Assembly (NCBI RefSeq): GCF_964340395.1
Contig: NC_135570.1
Location: forward strand, 10,408,822 to 10,472,821
Source: Glandiceps talaboti
Taxonomy: Eukaryota > Hemichordata > Enteropneusta > Spengelidae
Direction of reading: 5' to 3'
Length of the DNA stretch: 64,000 nucleotides
How positions within the stretch are numbered: position 1 is the stretch's first letter; every line of letters begins with the position of its first letter. The translations under genes and the position numbers were made by a program. Shown piece by piece: positions 1 to 11,181 of this stretch. Below the pieces are notes generated by a model. The model did no database searches, was not told where the DNA came from, and saw only the letters and a list, made by a program, of their open reading frames with translations.

Positions 1-1575
1 TTGCATGCAACTAGAGGGGCAGCCCCACCACCTTTGCATCATGGCAGCAGTCCACAAGTACCGATGAGTCCACAAATGCAGATGAGTAGTCCCCATGCAC
101 CAAGTCCTCAAATGCAAATGAATAGTCCACATGCTACTAGTCCGCAGTTAGCAATGCATAGTCCTCATGCTGGAAGTCCACAGATGCAGATGCATAGTCC
201 TCATGGAGGTAGTTCTCAAGTGCAAATGCAGAGTCCGATGTCAAGCACAGCAATGCCAAGTCCAATGTTGAATACAAGCATGCAAAGCCCAATGCCAAAT
301 TCTAGTCCAATGCCTAACTCAAGTATGCAAAGCCCAATGCCATCTGGTAGTATGCAAAGTCCAATGCCTAACTCCACCATGCAAAGTCCATTGCCTAACT
401 CCACCATGCAAAGTCCATTGCCTAACTCAACCATGCATAGTCCGATGTCAAACACAACTATACAAAGTCCAATGCAGAATTCAGCCATGCAGAGTCCAAT
501 GCCTAATGCAGGAATGCAAAGTCCTATGCCAAATTCAACCAGTCCACAAATACAGCTGCAGACTCCCCATTCAAATAACCAACAAGTACAAGTTAGCAGT
601 CCCCAAGTGGTGTACAGTGAAGCACTGCCTATGCCACCAAACGACAACAGTTCCAATAACACCATGATGTACAGTACTAGTCCAAGGCCAGCACCCATTG
701 AACCTCAAACTAGTACTAGCTGCAGCCTGGCAAAGTTACAACAGTTAACTAACGGCATCTTGCAAGACAATGACATGAAAATACCTCAGTCACCACATGG
801 CCATCCAAACCTCACGCCGCCACCAAACTTAACGCCACCACCCAACATGACACCACCACCAGCATTGCAAAGGAACATGACGCCACCAATGACCCAGACA
901 CCACCACTGCAGCAAAGACCACCACATTTACAACTACAGATGCAAAATAGTGTCCATGGAATGGTTATGCATGCCCCAAATGCACCAATGCAGTCCATGC
1001 AAGGAAGCATGCAACACCCAAAACCATCGCTGACACCACAACCAGTCATGAATCAACACCAATCCAAGAACATTATGCAACAACAACAGCAACAACAACA
1101 TCAGCAGCAGCAACAACAGCAGCAGCGTGTTGGTAGTGCGCCACCACAGTTCACCACCATGCAAGCACCTAATCGTCCACACTCGCAACCATCACAGTAT
1201 CCACAGAGACAGAGTTCACATACCATCCATCATTACAAACATCCACAGTCAAGGCCTGTGCCACCTCCTCCTCCCCCAGCACAACATAGACAACAGACTA
1301 ACAGGAATCCGAACACGTACAGCTATCTCCCGAATTACAACCATATGAATTCTGTCAATGGGTATCAAATGCATCACCAGCCTATGATGAATAATAGTTA
1401 CCATAGCAACACAGGATACATTGAGCAACCTCCCGTTGCCATGCCAATGAACGTTGTCAACATGCATCCACAGCAGCCTCTTCAAAACACAAATCACTAT
1501 GGCAACAGGACAGTTTATCCAAATTACACTCTAATGAATCATCAGATGGGCAGTCAAGCTGTGATGCGACGGTGA
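1..1575 (+). CDS. KAT6: KAT6A/KAT6B (MOZ/MORF) histone acetyltransferase orthologue, 3' end of last exon (partial)
   Basis: The frame is open from the first base to TGA at 1573-1575, giving 524 residues that are the C-terminal part of a larger protein. KAT6 proteins are MYST-family acetyltransferases of the BRPF-ING5-EAF6 complex that acetylate histone H3; the PHD fingers and MYST domain would lie upstream, outside the window. What is visible is the transactivation tail. Residues 1-200 hold tandem repeats of the type SPQMQMHSPH and MQSPMPNS. A Pro-rich TPPPNLTPPP block lies near residues 270-300. A Gln tract of mixed CAA/CAG with one His (nt 1078-1125) follows, then PPPPPPP near 421-427. The decisive match is the end: NGYQMHHQPMMNNSYHSNTG near residues 454-473 and the final MRR, as I recall the conserved vertebrate KAT6A/B C-terminus. 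One invertebrate gene would be co-orthologous to both vertebrate paralogues. The identification rests on this tail only. Confidence 0.85.
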   Translation: MHATRGAAPPPLHHGSSPQVPMSPQMQMSSPHAPSPQMQMNSPHATSPQLAMHSPHAGSPQMQMHSPHGGSSQVQMQSPMSSTAMPSPMLNTSMQSPMPNSSPMPNSSMQSPMPSGSMQSPMPNSTMQSPLPNSTMQSPLPNSTMHSPMSNTTIQSPMQNSAMQSPMPNAGMQSPMPNSTSPQIQLQTPHSNNQQVQVSSPQVVYSEALPMPPNDNSSNNTMMYSTSPRPAPIEPQTSTSCSLAKLQQLTNGILQDNDMKIPQSPHGHPNLTPPPNLTPPPNMTPPPALQRNMTPPMTQTPPLQQRPPHLQLQMQNSVHGMVMHAPNAPMQSMQGSMQHPKPSLTPQPVMNQHQSKNIMQQQQQQQHQQQQQQQQRVGSAPPQFTTMQAPNRPHSQPSQYPQRQSSHTIHHYKHPQSRPVPPPPPPAQHRQQTNRNPNTYSYLPNYNHMNSVNGYQMHHQPMMNNSYHSNTGYIEQPPVAMPMNVVNMHPQQPLQNTNHYGNRTVYPNYTLMNHQMGSQAVMRR

Positions 1576-2500
1576 AAAATAGACACTTACAGAAATTCAT
1601 TTTATTACTATCAACATGTGAAAAACTACTATATTATTATTTATTTCTCACTTTCTGATTGACAGAGCTGAATTGAGAGACAGTAATGACTAGTACAGTT
1701 GCCCACATAGTCTGTGGGCATTGAAAGATGTGTTTTTTCTTGATGTATATTTCAATCTTTGTTATCTCTCATCTTGTGTCATATTTTAAAAAAAATCTTT
1801 TTGATGAGACAAACAGTAGCTTTGTTGTAAGAGTGCTACTGCTAGCACATAGGTTGTGTATCATTTTTAAGTTGAGACCAAAAACAGAAAAAAAAAAGTC
1901 ACAAAAACATTGAAGTATACATTCTGCTTTGTCAGATCCTGTAGATAAATTTTGCAGAATATTTGACCATATTTTGTGGTGCAAGAATTCCTAGCCTTAT
2001 TCCTGTATATAAGTGTTGTAACTGTGATGTGGATACAAAATACAAATATTTTTAGTGTGTCAGTAGTTTCATTTCTGAAAAATTTTGAATTTTATAGATT
2101 TGTGATGTTCATCTCCTGTGTCCTGTATTTTGTGATTTCAGCATTTTTTCTGATACTTTTTATGTGTACTCCAGGTTTCAAATCACAGCAGAGCTGTTCC
2201 TCTAATACTCTAGTGTAGGTCTATCCCGTTTTGTACACAGTTTCCCTGCCTCCCTGCTGTAAATTAAGTTTGTTCTCCTACTCCCCCGGCCCTTTCAAGG
2301 ACTGCAAAGTAATATGTAGTCATCCAAGATGCTGTGTAAAATTTATTTTTCTGGAAAAGTATTATAGATTTCAGTGGATGATGCATACATTTTAAATTTA
2401 ATGTTAAATTGGAATTGTTTTTTTTTTAATTTATCACATTTTTCTCTTCTTGTGAGTCCCCTAAACTGCCAGCTAAATAAAGAAAAATCCATTATACATA
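1576..2500 (+). other. Probable 3'UTR of the KAT6 gene
   Basis: AT-rich, non-coding sequence directly after the KAT6 stop codon, with long T and A runs and no conserved ORF. The candidate polyadenylation signal at 2476-2481 is the first good AATAAA I noticed; alternatives further down (e.g. about 2975) could make a longer UTR. Confidence 0.5.
2476..2481 (+). promoter_or_regulatory. Candidate polyadenylation signal AATAAA (KAT6)
   Basis: Canonical hexamer about 900 nt after the KAT6 stop codon. It sits in an AT-rich stretch without a competing gene. Assigned by position only. Confidence 0.4.
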
Positions 2501-3750
2501 ACATGTAAAAACATGATTTGCATATATAAAGAGTTTAGGAAACCTAAAACTAATTTCCACTTTTTATCAGTATTTGTCTGGATTCCATGCATATTAATGA
2601 GGTCTATTTGCATAAATTTTGTAGTATGTTTCAGGATTACTGTATCGCATGATGTACAACATGACATTCATTTAAAATATGCAAATATGTAATCTGCATA
2701 ATATATGAGAGGAAGGGTTATACTCAATATTTATACAAATAGACATTCAAAATTCAAGTTCTGAATACAACATAAAATTCAAGGTTAAATTTACAAAACA
2801 TGAAAAAAAGTTATTATAGGGATTCCACTCACCAGTCTAAAAGATTGCCATCCATATCTATTGACTAATGGAGTTATGTTTTGATAGTTAGTCAACTATT
2901 TTTTTCTTTTGTCTTTAAGCCAGAAAAAAAAACACCAGTGCTGTCATCTGCCTTGTAAACATATTGTTTATTGAAATAAATTATATACATTCTTAAAATG
3001 CAAGACATTGACATTCTGATCAGTCACTTTCCTGATTCCCAGAATGCACTGCACATTACCAGACAACATAGGACACATTTCTTGATATGAGTCCTCTATG
3101 GCAACAATTTATTTTTGACACTTTATGGTTAATGTCGTATGATTTTCTGATAAAAACAAAAGATTGTACTGTTTGGCCACTAGGGGCAGATAGATTTGGA
3201 CCAGAAATGAGGGCTATGATAGCCGAGTACTCTAACCTTTGAAAAGGATATTATTTTTCAACCTAAATTTGGTGCATCCTTAGCTAGTCAAAACATTCTG
3301 CCAGCCCTGTTTCATGTATATTTTGAGTTTAAAAAGATACCAGAAAACATCTTTCTATTGAACTACAGTTTGTATCTCAGACACCGGACACAGTTTGTTT
3401 TGACAGGCTGTGTATGATGACAACATTTACTTTTGTACATATTGTGTCATTATAGTCCGAAATTGTTATTCAGCATACAACCAAACTTGTTCCCAACTAC
3501 AGTTTTGTATCTAAAAGAAAACAAAAATCCTACTTTCACAAACTTCATATAGTGATGAGTTTATCATTGTTTATGACACTCAAAAGGTTGATAGTAGCTA
3601 TTATTTGAGTAATGAGAATTGGTCAACCCAACTTGTATCCATAATGTTAAGTAACCAGCACATTTGCATTTATTCTCGCATACAAAACAAAGTGCAGTGC
3701 CTCTGTGGAACATGGAAAAAAAAAAAATCTGCATTTGTATGTTTAAATCT
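2501..3750. other. Intergenic, no gene seen
   Basis: AT-rich DNA. Only short ORFs without recognisable similarity; no RNA gene or clear repeat seen. Confidence 0.5.
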
Positions 3751-3756
3751 GGTTTT

Positions 3757-3943
3757 GAGAGAGATTAATAGGGCTGTTGATGGAATGAGTGAGCTATGTG
3801 GGGGTGGTGTGTGTGTGTGTATTCTCCCTTTGACCTTGATATTAAGGTAATATCAAGGTCAAAGGGAGAATACACACACACACACACACACACCACCCCC
3901 ACATAGCTCACTCATTCCATCAACAGCCCTTTTAATCTCTCTC
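3757..3943. repeat. Near-perfect 187-bp palindrome (fold-back)
   Basis: The left arm runs from GAGAGAGATTAATAGGGCTG and the right arm ends in CAGCCCTTTTAATCTCTCTC. Between them the arms match through an ATAGCTCACTCATTCCATC block, a (GT)n/(AC)n tract and GACCTTGATATTA. There is essentially no spacer; the dyad centre is near 3845. The main differences are the microsatellite length in the two arms and one base near the outer end. No terminal duplication is evident, so it may be a recent inverted duplication or a fold-back element. Confidence 0.85.
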
Positions 3944-4004
3944 TTATTTTCAAAATGTGCCAAATCGATGCCTCTCAGAAAGTTTATAGCTATTTTATAT
4001 TATA

Positions 4005-4217
4005 CCTGTCCATCCAGTATATTGTTGGCGCAAATGGAGAGATCCGATTGGTCTAGACATCAGACGGGCTCGTCTAAAATACCTGTCCAAATCGACAGAT
4101 CTGATTGGTCTAGACATCAGACTTGCACGTCTAAAATACCTATCCAGTATGGTGATGGCGCAAATTGAGAGATCTGATTGGTCTAGACTTCAAACTAGCA
4201 CCTCCAGCATGTCTAAA
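4005..4217. repeat. Three-copy tandem repeat
   Basis: Three diverged copies of a unit of about 60-75 bp built around GATCTGATTGGTCTAGACAT and followed by CGTCTAAAATACCT. They start near 4040, 4096 and 4169. No coding sense. Confidence 0.75.
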
Positions 4218-5335
4218 ACTGTGATAATGAAAAGTGTTGGCACGCGTCCAAGTTTTGATGTTTACAAACAACTTCCCCTCCATATGTTCAATGTTTGTCG
4301 TCTGCTCCGAAAGTTGCAGTGATAGAACTGTCGGCTGATTGTCAGAGGAAAAAGTTTATGGGAAATTATGAAAGAAATTTTGAAACAGCCGAGTTATCGC
4401 GTATTTGTACAAATCACCGTCTACTATACTACTACTGTGGTCAAGGCATGCACGGTTCTCGACTCGGCAGCTGCAGAAGTGGAAGCAGGTAGTGAGGTAC
4501 GTACGTGTACATGTAATGTTATGAATAGAAGCAGGTGTAAGAGCTCACACTGACCTCACGACTTACCATTATTCAAATAAGAAACTTGTTTGGGACCCTG
4601 TCCTGGAGTATCAGTCGAAGGGCCCAAACCTGAAAGTCTAAAATTTATAAAAGAAGTAACTCCCGTAAATACACGTAATCAACTGAGTCGCGAAGCAGCA
4701 GTGTATACAACCCATTCGCGTAAGGGGTACACCATTTTATTTCGGGGGGATGGAGGATTGTTGTCTGCCAAAAGTACGGACAAAAAATATGCTCAAGACA
4801 GAAAAGTAGTGAATACATCTTTGGTTATATGATGAAAAAAATGTCCCAGTTGCAGCTTGTCCAGGTTTAAAGGCAGGCACACAGCTTCACAGAACTGTCA
4901 ATAGACTGACAAATCAGCCGTTGTGGGCGCGGTCTACTCTCTCTTTCCAAAAACTACTAGTATTACATCTACAGCAGACTGATAAGCCCGCACCGATGAC
5001 GTCTAAGCTGTCACCTGTCCATAATGAAACCTCATAAAGTAAATGACATAATGTTCGCGCTCCATCGTATATTTAGGGGTGTGACTGGATAGGGCTGTAG
5101 GCTCATGCATCACCTTTTCAACCCCCCAAAAAACTAATGATCTAGTGGCAAAAAAAATGTCGGGTACATATAATTTACCCTTACTCACTGAATCAACCAC
5201 TTTCTTGGCCTTGTTGTGTTGTTTGTATGGATGAGTATGTATAGAAACATAATACCGATGTATTATTTCAATAGTATACAGGCCAGGCCTATATACACAC
5301 ATACACATGTATATACTAATATTCCATTTACTCAT
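4218..5335. other. Intergenic, CpG-containing; no gene assigned
   Basis: Less AT-rich than its surroundings, with several short ORFs (for example 4295-4492 and 4590-4832, + strand). None shows a domain, conserved motif or convincing splice context. Confidence 0.4.
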
Positions 5336-5339
5336 GCAT

Positions 5340-5449
5340 AGTGTGTTTGTTTGTTTGTTTGTTTGTTTGTTTGTTTGTTGGTTGGTTGGTTGGTTGGTTG
5401 GTTTTTTGCTTTGTTTGTTTGTTTGCTTGCTTGCTTGTTTGTTTGTTTT
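5340..5449. repeat. Simple repeat (GTTT)n/(GGTT)n/(GCTT)n
   Basis: Interrupted tetranucleotide array: GTTT units, then GGTT units, then mixed GTTT/GCTT. Confidence 0.95.
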
Positions 5450-5740
5450 GTAACATGGTTTCTGGGCTCCCTATGTTCTACTCAGCCATGCTGGGGTAGT
5501 CTGGTATGATATTAGATAAATAAGCTTACACGTACCAGTTGTCACAACACAACGAGACGTAACCAAATATTATTCGTATAACAACATACTGATATCTAGG
5601 CACAAATAACTGAAGTTGATAGTCACATTTTTCTTGTGATACTACAAATGGTGCCATTGGTATTACAAACTGTTGTATTTGCAACCAAGAAGTTATTATG
5701 GATGTTGGACGAAGGTGCTAGGATATTTAAAAAATTGTAT

Positions 5741-6049
5741 TTATTTATTTATATGAAATTGGGCATGCTGTGTGGAAAAGTTGCCAATAAGACTGGCTAA
5801 TTGATTAGATTGTGGTAGAGATCCACCGGATTTGGATTTTGCGAGTGACGCTGTTACAGTATCGACCACTGCACTAACCTTTATGATGCCCTCAACGTTG
5901 ATGATGGTATTCTCACGTGTTCGTTTGTTTCTGTTAGATGAGGCGTTGTTATGGTTTGTTCCTGTCGTAAAAATAGACGTGTGTAGGAAATGAGGGGACG
6001 GGAGGGGGCCGGGGGGGGGGGCAACTGTTTCGGGTTCATTTATCCCCAT
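5741..6049 (-). CDS. Doubtful 102-aa ORF, unrecognised
   Basis: Reads from ATG at 6049 down to TAA at 5741 on the minus strand. The start context ATTACCATGG is good. The protein begins MGINEPETVAPPPGPLPSPH, has a basic patch KRTR and ends in a Ser/Gln-rich tail. AATAAA overlaps the stop codon region, so a short intronless transcript is conceivable. I do not recognise the family. Codon use is not obviously random, but a 102-residue ORF can occur by chance in 64 kb. It could also be a fragment of a repeat. Confidence 0.25.
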   Translation of the reverse strand: MGINEPETVAPPPGPLPSPHFLHTSIFTTGTNHNNASSNRNKRTRENTIINVEGIIKVSAVVDTVTASLAKSKSGGSLPQSNQLASLIGNFSTQHAQFHINK

Positions 6050-7560
6050 GGTAATGACATCGATAATAAAATCGCTACGAATTATAACTGCTTATGACAT
6101 GAAGTTTTTCACCTAGAAAAGTTCCCCAAAACGGGTACAAGGGCAATCAGCCTTCCTACGTTCATTGACCCTTCGGTCGTTTACCGTTGAGGATGTTACA
6201 TAACTGAATAACACACCTCATTTCACACACGTGTGAACTTTCATGACGTTATTGATGTTGAACATTTGTAATATTTTCTCAGTATATTTAACGACTCGCA
6301 CTCAGAAGAATCAGTTCAATGAACCTTCTGTCATTTTAGAATTATTATAGGCCTAGAGACCTCGTCGAGTCTAGACTCTCAACTGTCGTCTTTACTTTTT
6401 TTGTAATTTATCTTTAAATATTATTTGTTGTTGATGAAATAGTATTAAAACATGGCAGTTTTTAGAACTCGATATGTACTACGCGTTCGATGTTTACATA
6501 CGTATGTGTGTCCGCGATCCGTGTACGTTCGGTAAAGTTAAGACGACGTTGGATTATTGTTTCATTGCACTTCGTGTTTTAGGTTATGTATGTAAATATT
6601 TCAGAATTCTTTTAGGACAAAATATAATCCGCTCTAAAAACAGGGTAAGTCGAGTCCTGTAATCCCACATACGAACTAGCCTAGTAGAATCCAATCAGTT
6701 GTGCTCTAGTTTTTCAATTCCCCTACCAACCAAAGGCTTACGCGTATACGGTAGAGGAAAAATGAGAGCATCATTCCCACTCGGCTGGAGTCCGATTCCA
6801 ATGGATCTAGTTCATACAAATTATCTATTTTGCTAATTATAAAGATGTGTAACAACATATAGTTTGATAGAAACATTATATTCCTAACATCTTACTTTAC
6901 ATACTTCAAAATTAATAATTTCGTGAAAGGGGAAACATTATTACTAACAGAGTCCAGTTCCAGAAAGCTGGAGGCGATAAATTATAGTCAGAATTAGAGT
7001 GACACGAGACCAGCACGATTTTAAAAGCGGCGTCGAAGACCGGCATGAGAACGAACAGATGTTAAATTTTATTGCTATTTTCTTAGCCTACTATTCTTTA
7101 GATTTCAGACTTTTCATTTATTTTTTGTTTGATCGTTATTGGCTAATTTAAGATAATCTTAGAACGCTGAGTTTGTGGTTTAGCACAGACTAAAGTGATT
7201 AAAATGGGACAAAGTGACCCGGCGAGGTGTTTTCCTTGTCTTGGGTGAAAACAAATAGTGTGGTCAATCTAGATAATTATATATCGAAATTGTCAACTTT
7301 GAAGAGAAAGACATTGGCGAAGTAAGGAAATTGCAGATGGAATAAGTCGTCCCGTCCTTCTTGTGCATCGTCTGCAAGCAGGACTAAACTAGTTTATGTA
7401 AAAAGTGTGTCATCCGCCCGGCGTTGCCTAAGCCCTATCAAATGACATTTCTTGGTCGGTTGTAAGTGAAATGAAGGCCCGGATATTTGTATGTTTTATA
7501 GCATTTATACAAATGTAAGTGGATCTCTATTTATCTTTACAACTCGTAACACAGGGCACT
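6050..7560. other. Intergenic, partly CpG-rich; possible promoter area
   Basis: The 6350-6660 stretch has more CpG than average and ends at a good donor-like GGTAAGT near 6643. It is an alternative candidate for a non-coding first exon of the downstream gene. No coding feature is recognised. Confidence 0.3.
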
Positions 7561-7580
7561 CAGGCTTAGTTATATTTACG

Positions 7581-7671
7581 AAAACAAACAAACAAACAAA
7601 CAAACAAACAAATAAATAAATAAACAAACAAACAAACAAACAAACAAACAAACAAACAAACGATAAATGAA

Positions 7672-7710
<39 letters not shown>

Positions 7711-7711
7711 A
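7581..7711. repeat. Simple repeat (AAAC)n/(AAAT)n
   Basis: Tetranucleotide array: AAAC units, a short AAAT run, AAAC again, then AAAT units. Any ORF read through it (Phe/Leu/Cys/Val-rich on the minus strand) is an artefact. Confidence 0.95.
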
Positions 7712-8069
7712 TACTGACAAGTATCAACAAGAGATGGTGTGTACAATTGTGACAATTTCGCATATAGGAAAACATATAGTAATTCTTGTAGTTGATAATG
7801 ATTTGTAATTACTCTCTTGTTGATGCTTGTCAGTATTTATTTATTTATTGTTTGTTTGTTTTCGTAATCATAACTAAGCCTGAGTCTCCTGTGCTCGTAA
7901 TACCCAAATAAAACATTTGCATGACTAGCTTAGAACACCGATATGAAGTGTGAAGTATCGTGACTTCATTTGTGTGGTCATCAGCCCAATACATATTACA
8001 GTATGTGGTATCACTCAATGTAACAATATCTGGCCACATACTAGTATTAGGCTTTGAAAGAGTAGATTT

Positions 8070-8130
8070 TTACACTTGAACAATATAAATGAGTGCAGCA
8101 AATAGAGAAAGTGTTTTACTTTAAGGGCAT
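8070..8130. repeat. Fragment of dispersed repeat D
   Basis: TTACACTTGAACAATATAAA, then GAGTGCAGCAAATAGAGAAA and GTGTTTTACTTTAAG, match the right part of the copies at 8635-8830 and 50168-50455. Confidence 0.6.
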
Positions 8131-8634
8131 GGACTGTGTGCCTCCTCAGCAACATCTACCTCCGATAGTGTGTGTATACTGTAAACCGCTATATTTTCGG
8201 AGTGTGTATTTTTTAGCGATTTGGTATCTTGTGGCACTTTCGCGACGTTCATTTTTCGCGTATTTGTGATCAAACACATCTCTAGCCTACATCATGTCAT
8301 CATGACAACCAACTTTCCATCTCTGCTGACAACGTGTGATTAACCGTAGCCGCTAAACGATACCCAATTAGATTATATAAAATAAACGTTAATGAAACGA
8401 AGCTCAATAAACGAGGTGTTTTGTCACGTTTCTTTGTATGGCTGTGTTGTAAATGGGTTGCTAGACGTTCAGGCTTTCTTCCGATACGATCCACGATAGC
8501 GATGTTCGGTCGGGTGTCGTATTGTATCGGAAGAACATCCGATATTACACATCATACGTATTGTATATAAGCCTACACGATTACCAACCGTACCCACCTC
8601 TTACAACCCATAAAACCAAAGCGTTTTCTGTATT

Positions 8635-8830
8635 TACCATAAGCTTAGACATTTATAACATCCATATAAAGTGTAAAAGTATACTGTTTCATTTGCTAAT
8701 TGACCACATTAGAAAGTCCACATGCTAGGCATATAAACCACTGAAACAGTATACTTGGACACTTGATATAAATGCTATGAGTGGAGCAAGTGCATTGCTT
8801 CAATGTTACCTGTTGTAATTATTTGGCTTT
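8635..8830. repeat. Fold-back repeat family D, copy 1
   Basis: Inverted repeat whose arms contain AAGTGTAAAAGTATACTGTT and AACAGTATACTTGGACACTT, separated by a short loop with CACATGCTAGGC. The same arrangement occurs at 50168-50455 in a paladin intron. It is probably a non-autonomous DNA transposon (MITE). Confidence 0.75.
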
Positions 8831-8899
8831 CCATCCCTGACTGAAAGATGTAATCGGTTGATCATACATAAAACAATTATGTTAAATATATTCGATAAT

Positions 8900-9059
8900 A
8901 AAATATTGTATACATAACTATTAAAACCTCGTTACACGTGAAGATTTTATAATTAAAGGTTATGAATAATTCATATATTATTATGACTGGGAGGTTTATT
9001 CTCTCTGCTTTGATTGGCTCTTGTATCTGTTTACAGAGACATGAGATATGTTGCCAAGT
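8900..9059. other. AT-rich flank of the candidate promoter
   Basis: AT-rich stretch, then TTTGATTGGCTCTTG (a CCAAT-like motif on the minus strand) near 9010. Nothing else supported. Confidence 0.25.
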
Positions 9060-9266
9060 GAATGTACGTACGTATGTGGGCGCTGTGAGCCTTGCACATA
9101 CAGACGGCGGTACGGTGGATATGTAGCGAACTTAGTGCACGTCTAATATTATACGAAATCTAATCGCAGCATATCGGATTCATTTGTGTGTCAGGATTAT
9201 CACAGGGATGGTTGGATAACATTGAAAGAAGACTTGTGACTGCGTCGAGTTGAGAACGTTCTAAGG
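9060..9266 (+). other. Candidate 5' non-coding exon and promoter of paladin
   Basis: The paladin start codon lies only 9 nt after a splice acceptor (27619/27620), so a 5'UTR exon must exist upstream. This CpG-bearing stretch ends in AACGTTCTAAG followed by GTAAGCA, a strong donor. No upstream long ORF conflicts with this. The choice is an inference; a donor near 6643 is an alternative, and either would create a first intron of roughly 18-21 kb. Confidence 0.35.
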
Positions 9267-10329
9267 TAAGCAAAATATTGTAGGGAGAAGATGGATGACT
9301 GTTGAATGTTTAGGAATCGAAGAGATGGCGCTTGTATGTATGTATGTATGAGTGAGACTGAGATTCATTCCACGTACGTACACGTCTCATAACACAATAC
9401 TGAAGCTCGTCGTTTCCACGAAACGCAATTCGTAATCACTAGGCAACGCAGTTTCCAACGCCTTTATAGCACATCACAGTTTAAACCACAGTTTAGCTGC
9501 CGGTTATTTTGTATCGTGAATGTAATTTTGTCGACACAATGTAGTGCTGAAGGGAAGAACGCCATGTCAACTACAGCTGCTGGCGCGCGTTTTATATGTG
9601 TTTGAACAGTTCCACATTGAAGGTCAGAACTTCTGCTCTAGAGTTTGGTAGGGTATCCTATTAAACTAGAAATATTTTATCTATAATTTTATCAAATTAA
9701 CCAACGCCTTCGAACTTTACGGGGAAAACACCAAGCTTACCAATACTATACATAGAGAAATAAAGAAAACTTCTTTTTTTATATCTTCACTGACTGTACA
9801 AAATATAACTTACTTACAACAGAATTACAAAATACAAGTGCATACAAGTTTCTTTCTTTGACACATTGTTGTCTCATACCTTTTCACATTGGTGTTACTA
9901 TTTTCTATTCAAATTATATTGATGTACATACTATTGCTAAATCATAAATTGTTCATTTGTAATAGGCATTTTCCGTTTTCCATGTTTAGGAGGTATTTTA
10001 GGTCTACCAATACCATAGATCCATAGAGCTCACATACCGCTTTCCAATTCACTTTTATGGAATTCATAGCATTTAATGAACTCTTTGTAAATTCAAGTGA
10101 CGTTTTATCATGGTTTGCTTGCAAATTTGTTGATTGAATGACCAATGCAATTGGATGCAGCGAGGAATTGAAGCAAACGTTGTCAGTCCTGCTTGCAGAC
10201 TTGATTCTAACCATGTCCTTCAACCAAGGAGAGTCCAACATTGTCTGCATTCCCGACTTACTCCATTGGCACACGGGACTAACTTCTTGTTAGTCTTCAA
10301 AAGGGACCCCCTCCCTGGGTTTTAAACTG
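9267..10329. other. Non-coding, presumed first intron of paladin
   Basis: No supported gene. The ORF on the minus strand at 9942-10274 (110 aa) shows no recognisable domain. Confidence 0.35.
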
Positions 10330-10575
10330 ACCATATGGATGGGAATTTGGTATTTATGCTAGATTTTTAGTTTATAAAAACAACTTTACTATGTTTTTAT
10401 ACTTAAAATAACAATGTGAAACAACCTATACCAAGTCCTTGTTTGTAACTCAATAAATTGCAAAACATAGATAGGGTAAAATGTTTTTTATTGTACATAA
10501 AATAACACATTTTTTTTGCAATATATTTAGTTACAGACAGGACTTGGTATTAAATTTCACATTATTTTTTCAGAA
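10330..10575. repeat. Fold-back repeat family E, copy 1
   Basis: Contains an inverted repeat: GTGAAACAACCTATACCAAG plus TTTGTAACTCAATAAATTGC on the left, answered by GCAATATATTTAGTTACAGA and GACTTGGTATTAAATTTCAC on the right. The leader GGGAATTTGGTATTTAT and the arms recur at 51708-51945. Confidence 0.75.
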
Positions 10576-11061
10576 TTTAATTGTGTAGTGTATGAAAATT
10601 TAATTTTACCAGATTTCTTTGTCTCATAGTTATGTTCTGAAATTTGAAACTTTTAACAGCAACAAATTTATTCTCTTTTTTTTTGTGGGATGGGATGGAA
10701 ATGTTTCTTAGAACTAACAAATTACTTAAATCTTAGTGGTGCAGTAACATCTATGGTTTCTGTGTCATATTTGACATAAATATTAACATAGAAAAAAATC
10801 ACACCCTTTGTATTACAGTGCTGTACTACAGCATATGGGTGTGGTCATTATATGAATGTTATTATATATGTACCAGAGATTACTTGCGCCAGTGTGCACA
10901 TATACTAGTGGAATTTGCACTGCAGTATCGAAAATATTATTGTATATCTGCATGCAAATGATATACAAATGAGAACACAATCGTTCATTCTACACAAAAG
11001 TACGTGATCGCATATTGTCATTTTTACAGAAAGTTGTTTCGGATAAACATATGTAATAATA
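10576..11061. other. Non-coding, nothing recognised
   Basis: AT-rich sequence without a supported gene or repeat. Confidence 0.4.
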
Positions 11062-11181
11062 ACAGAACCCTATGCTATGTGAGTTCCAGTATGACGTACT
11101 CAGGCACATTTGCACTTGTGCTTGCAGTTTTCAAATACCCTGAGTACGCCACACTTGCACTTGCGTGTCATAGGGTTCTGT
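11062..11181. repeat. 120-bp inverted-repeat MITE-like element
   Basis: Ends are ACAGAACCCTATG and CATAGGGTTCTGT. A second inner pair, GACGTACTCAGG and CCTGAGTACGCC, plus TTGCACTTGTGCTTGCAG around the centre, make it nearly palindromic throughout. No clear target duplication. Confidence 0.75.

Noticed and set aside
216-698. 160-aa ORF on the minus strand
   Set aside because: Antisense shadow of the repetitive KAT6 coding region; its GIGLCM repeats mirror the Met/Ser/Pro repeats.
4590-4832. 80-aa + strand ORF in the intergenic region
   Set aside because: No recognised family, no supporting signals; left as unassigned.
7505-7775. Phe/Leu/Cys/Val-rich minus-strand ORFs resembling membrane segments
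   Set aside because: Translation of (AAAC)n/(AAAT)n; no start context or homology.
9942-10274. 110-aa minus-strand ORF
   Set aside because: No domain; its lower part adjoins a repeat family, so a chance frame is more likely than a gene.
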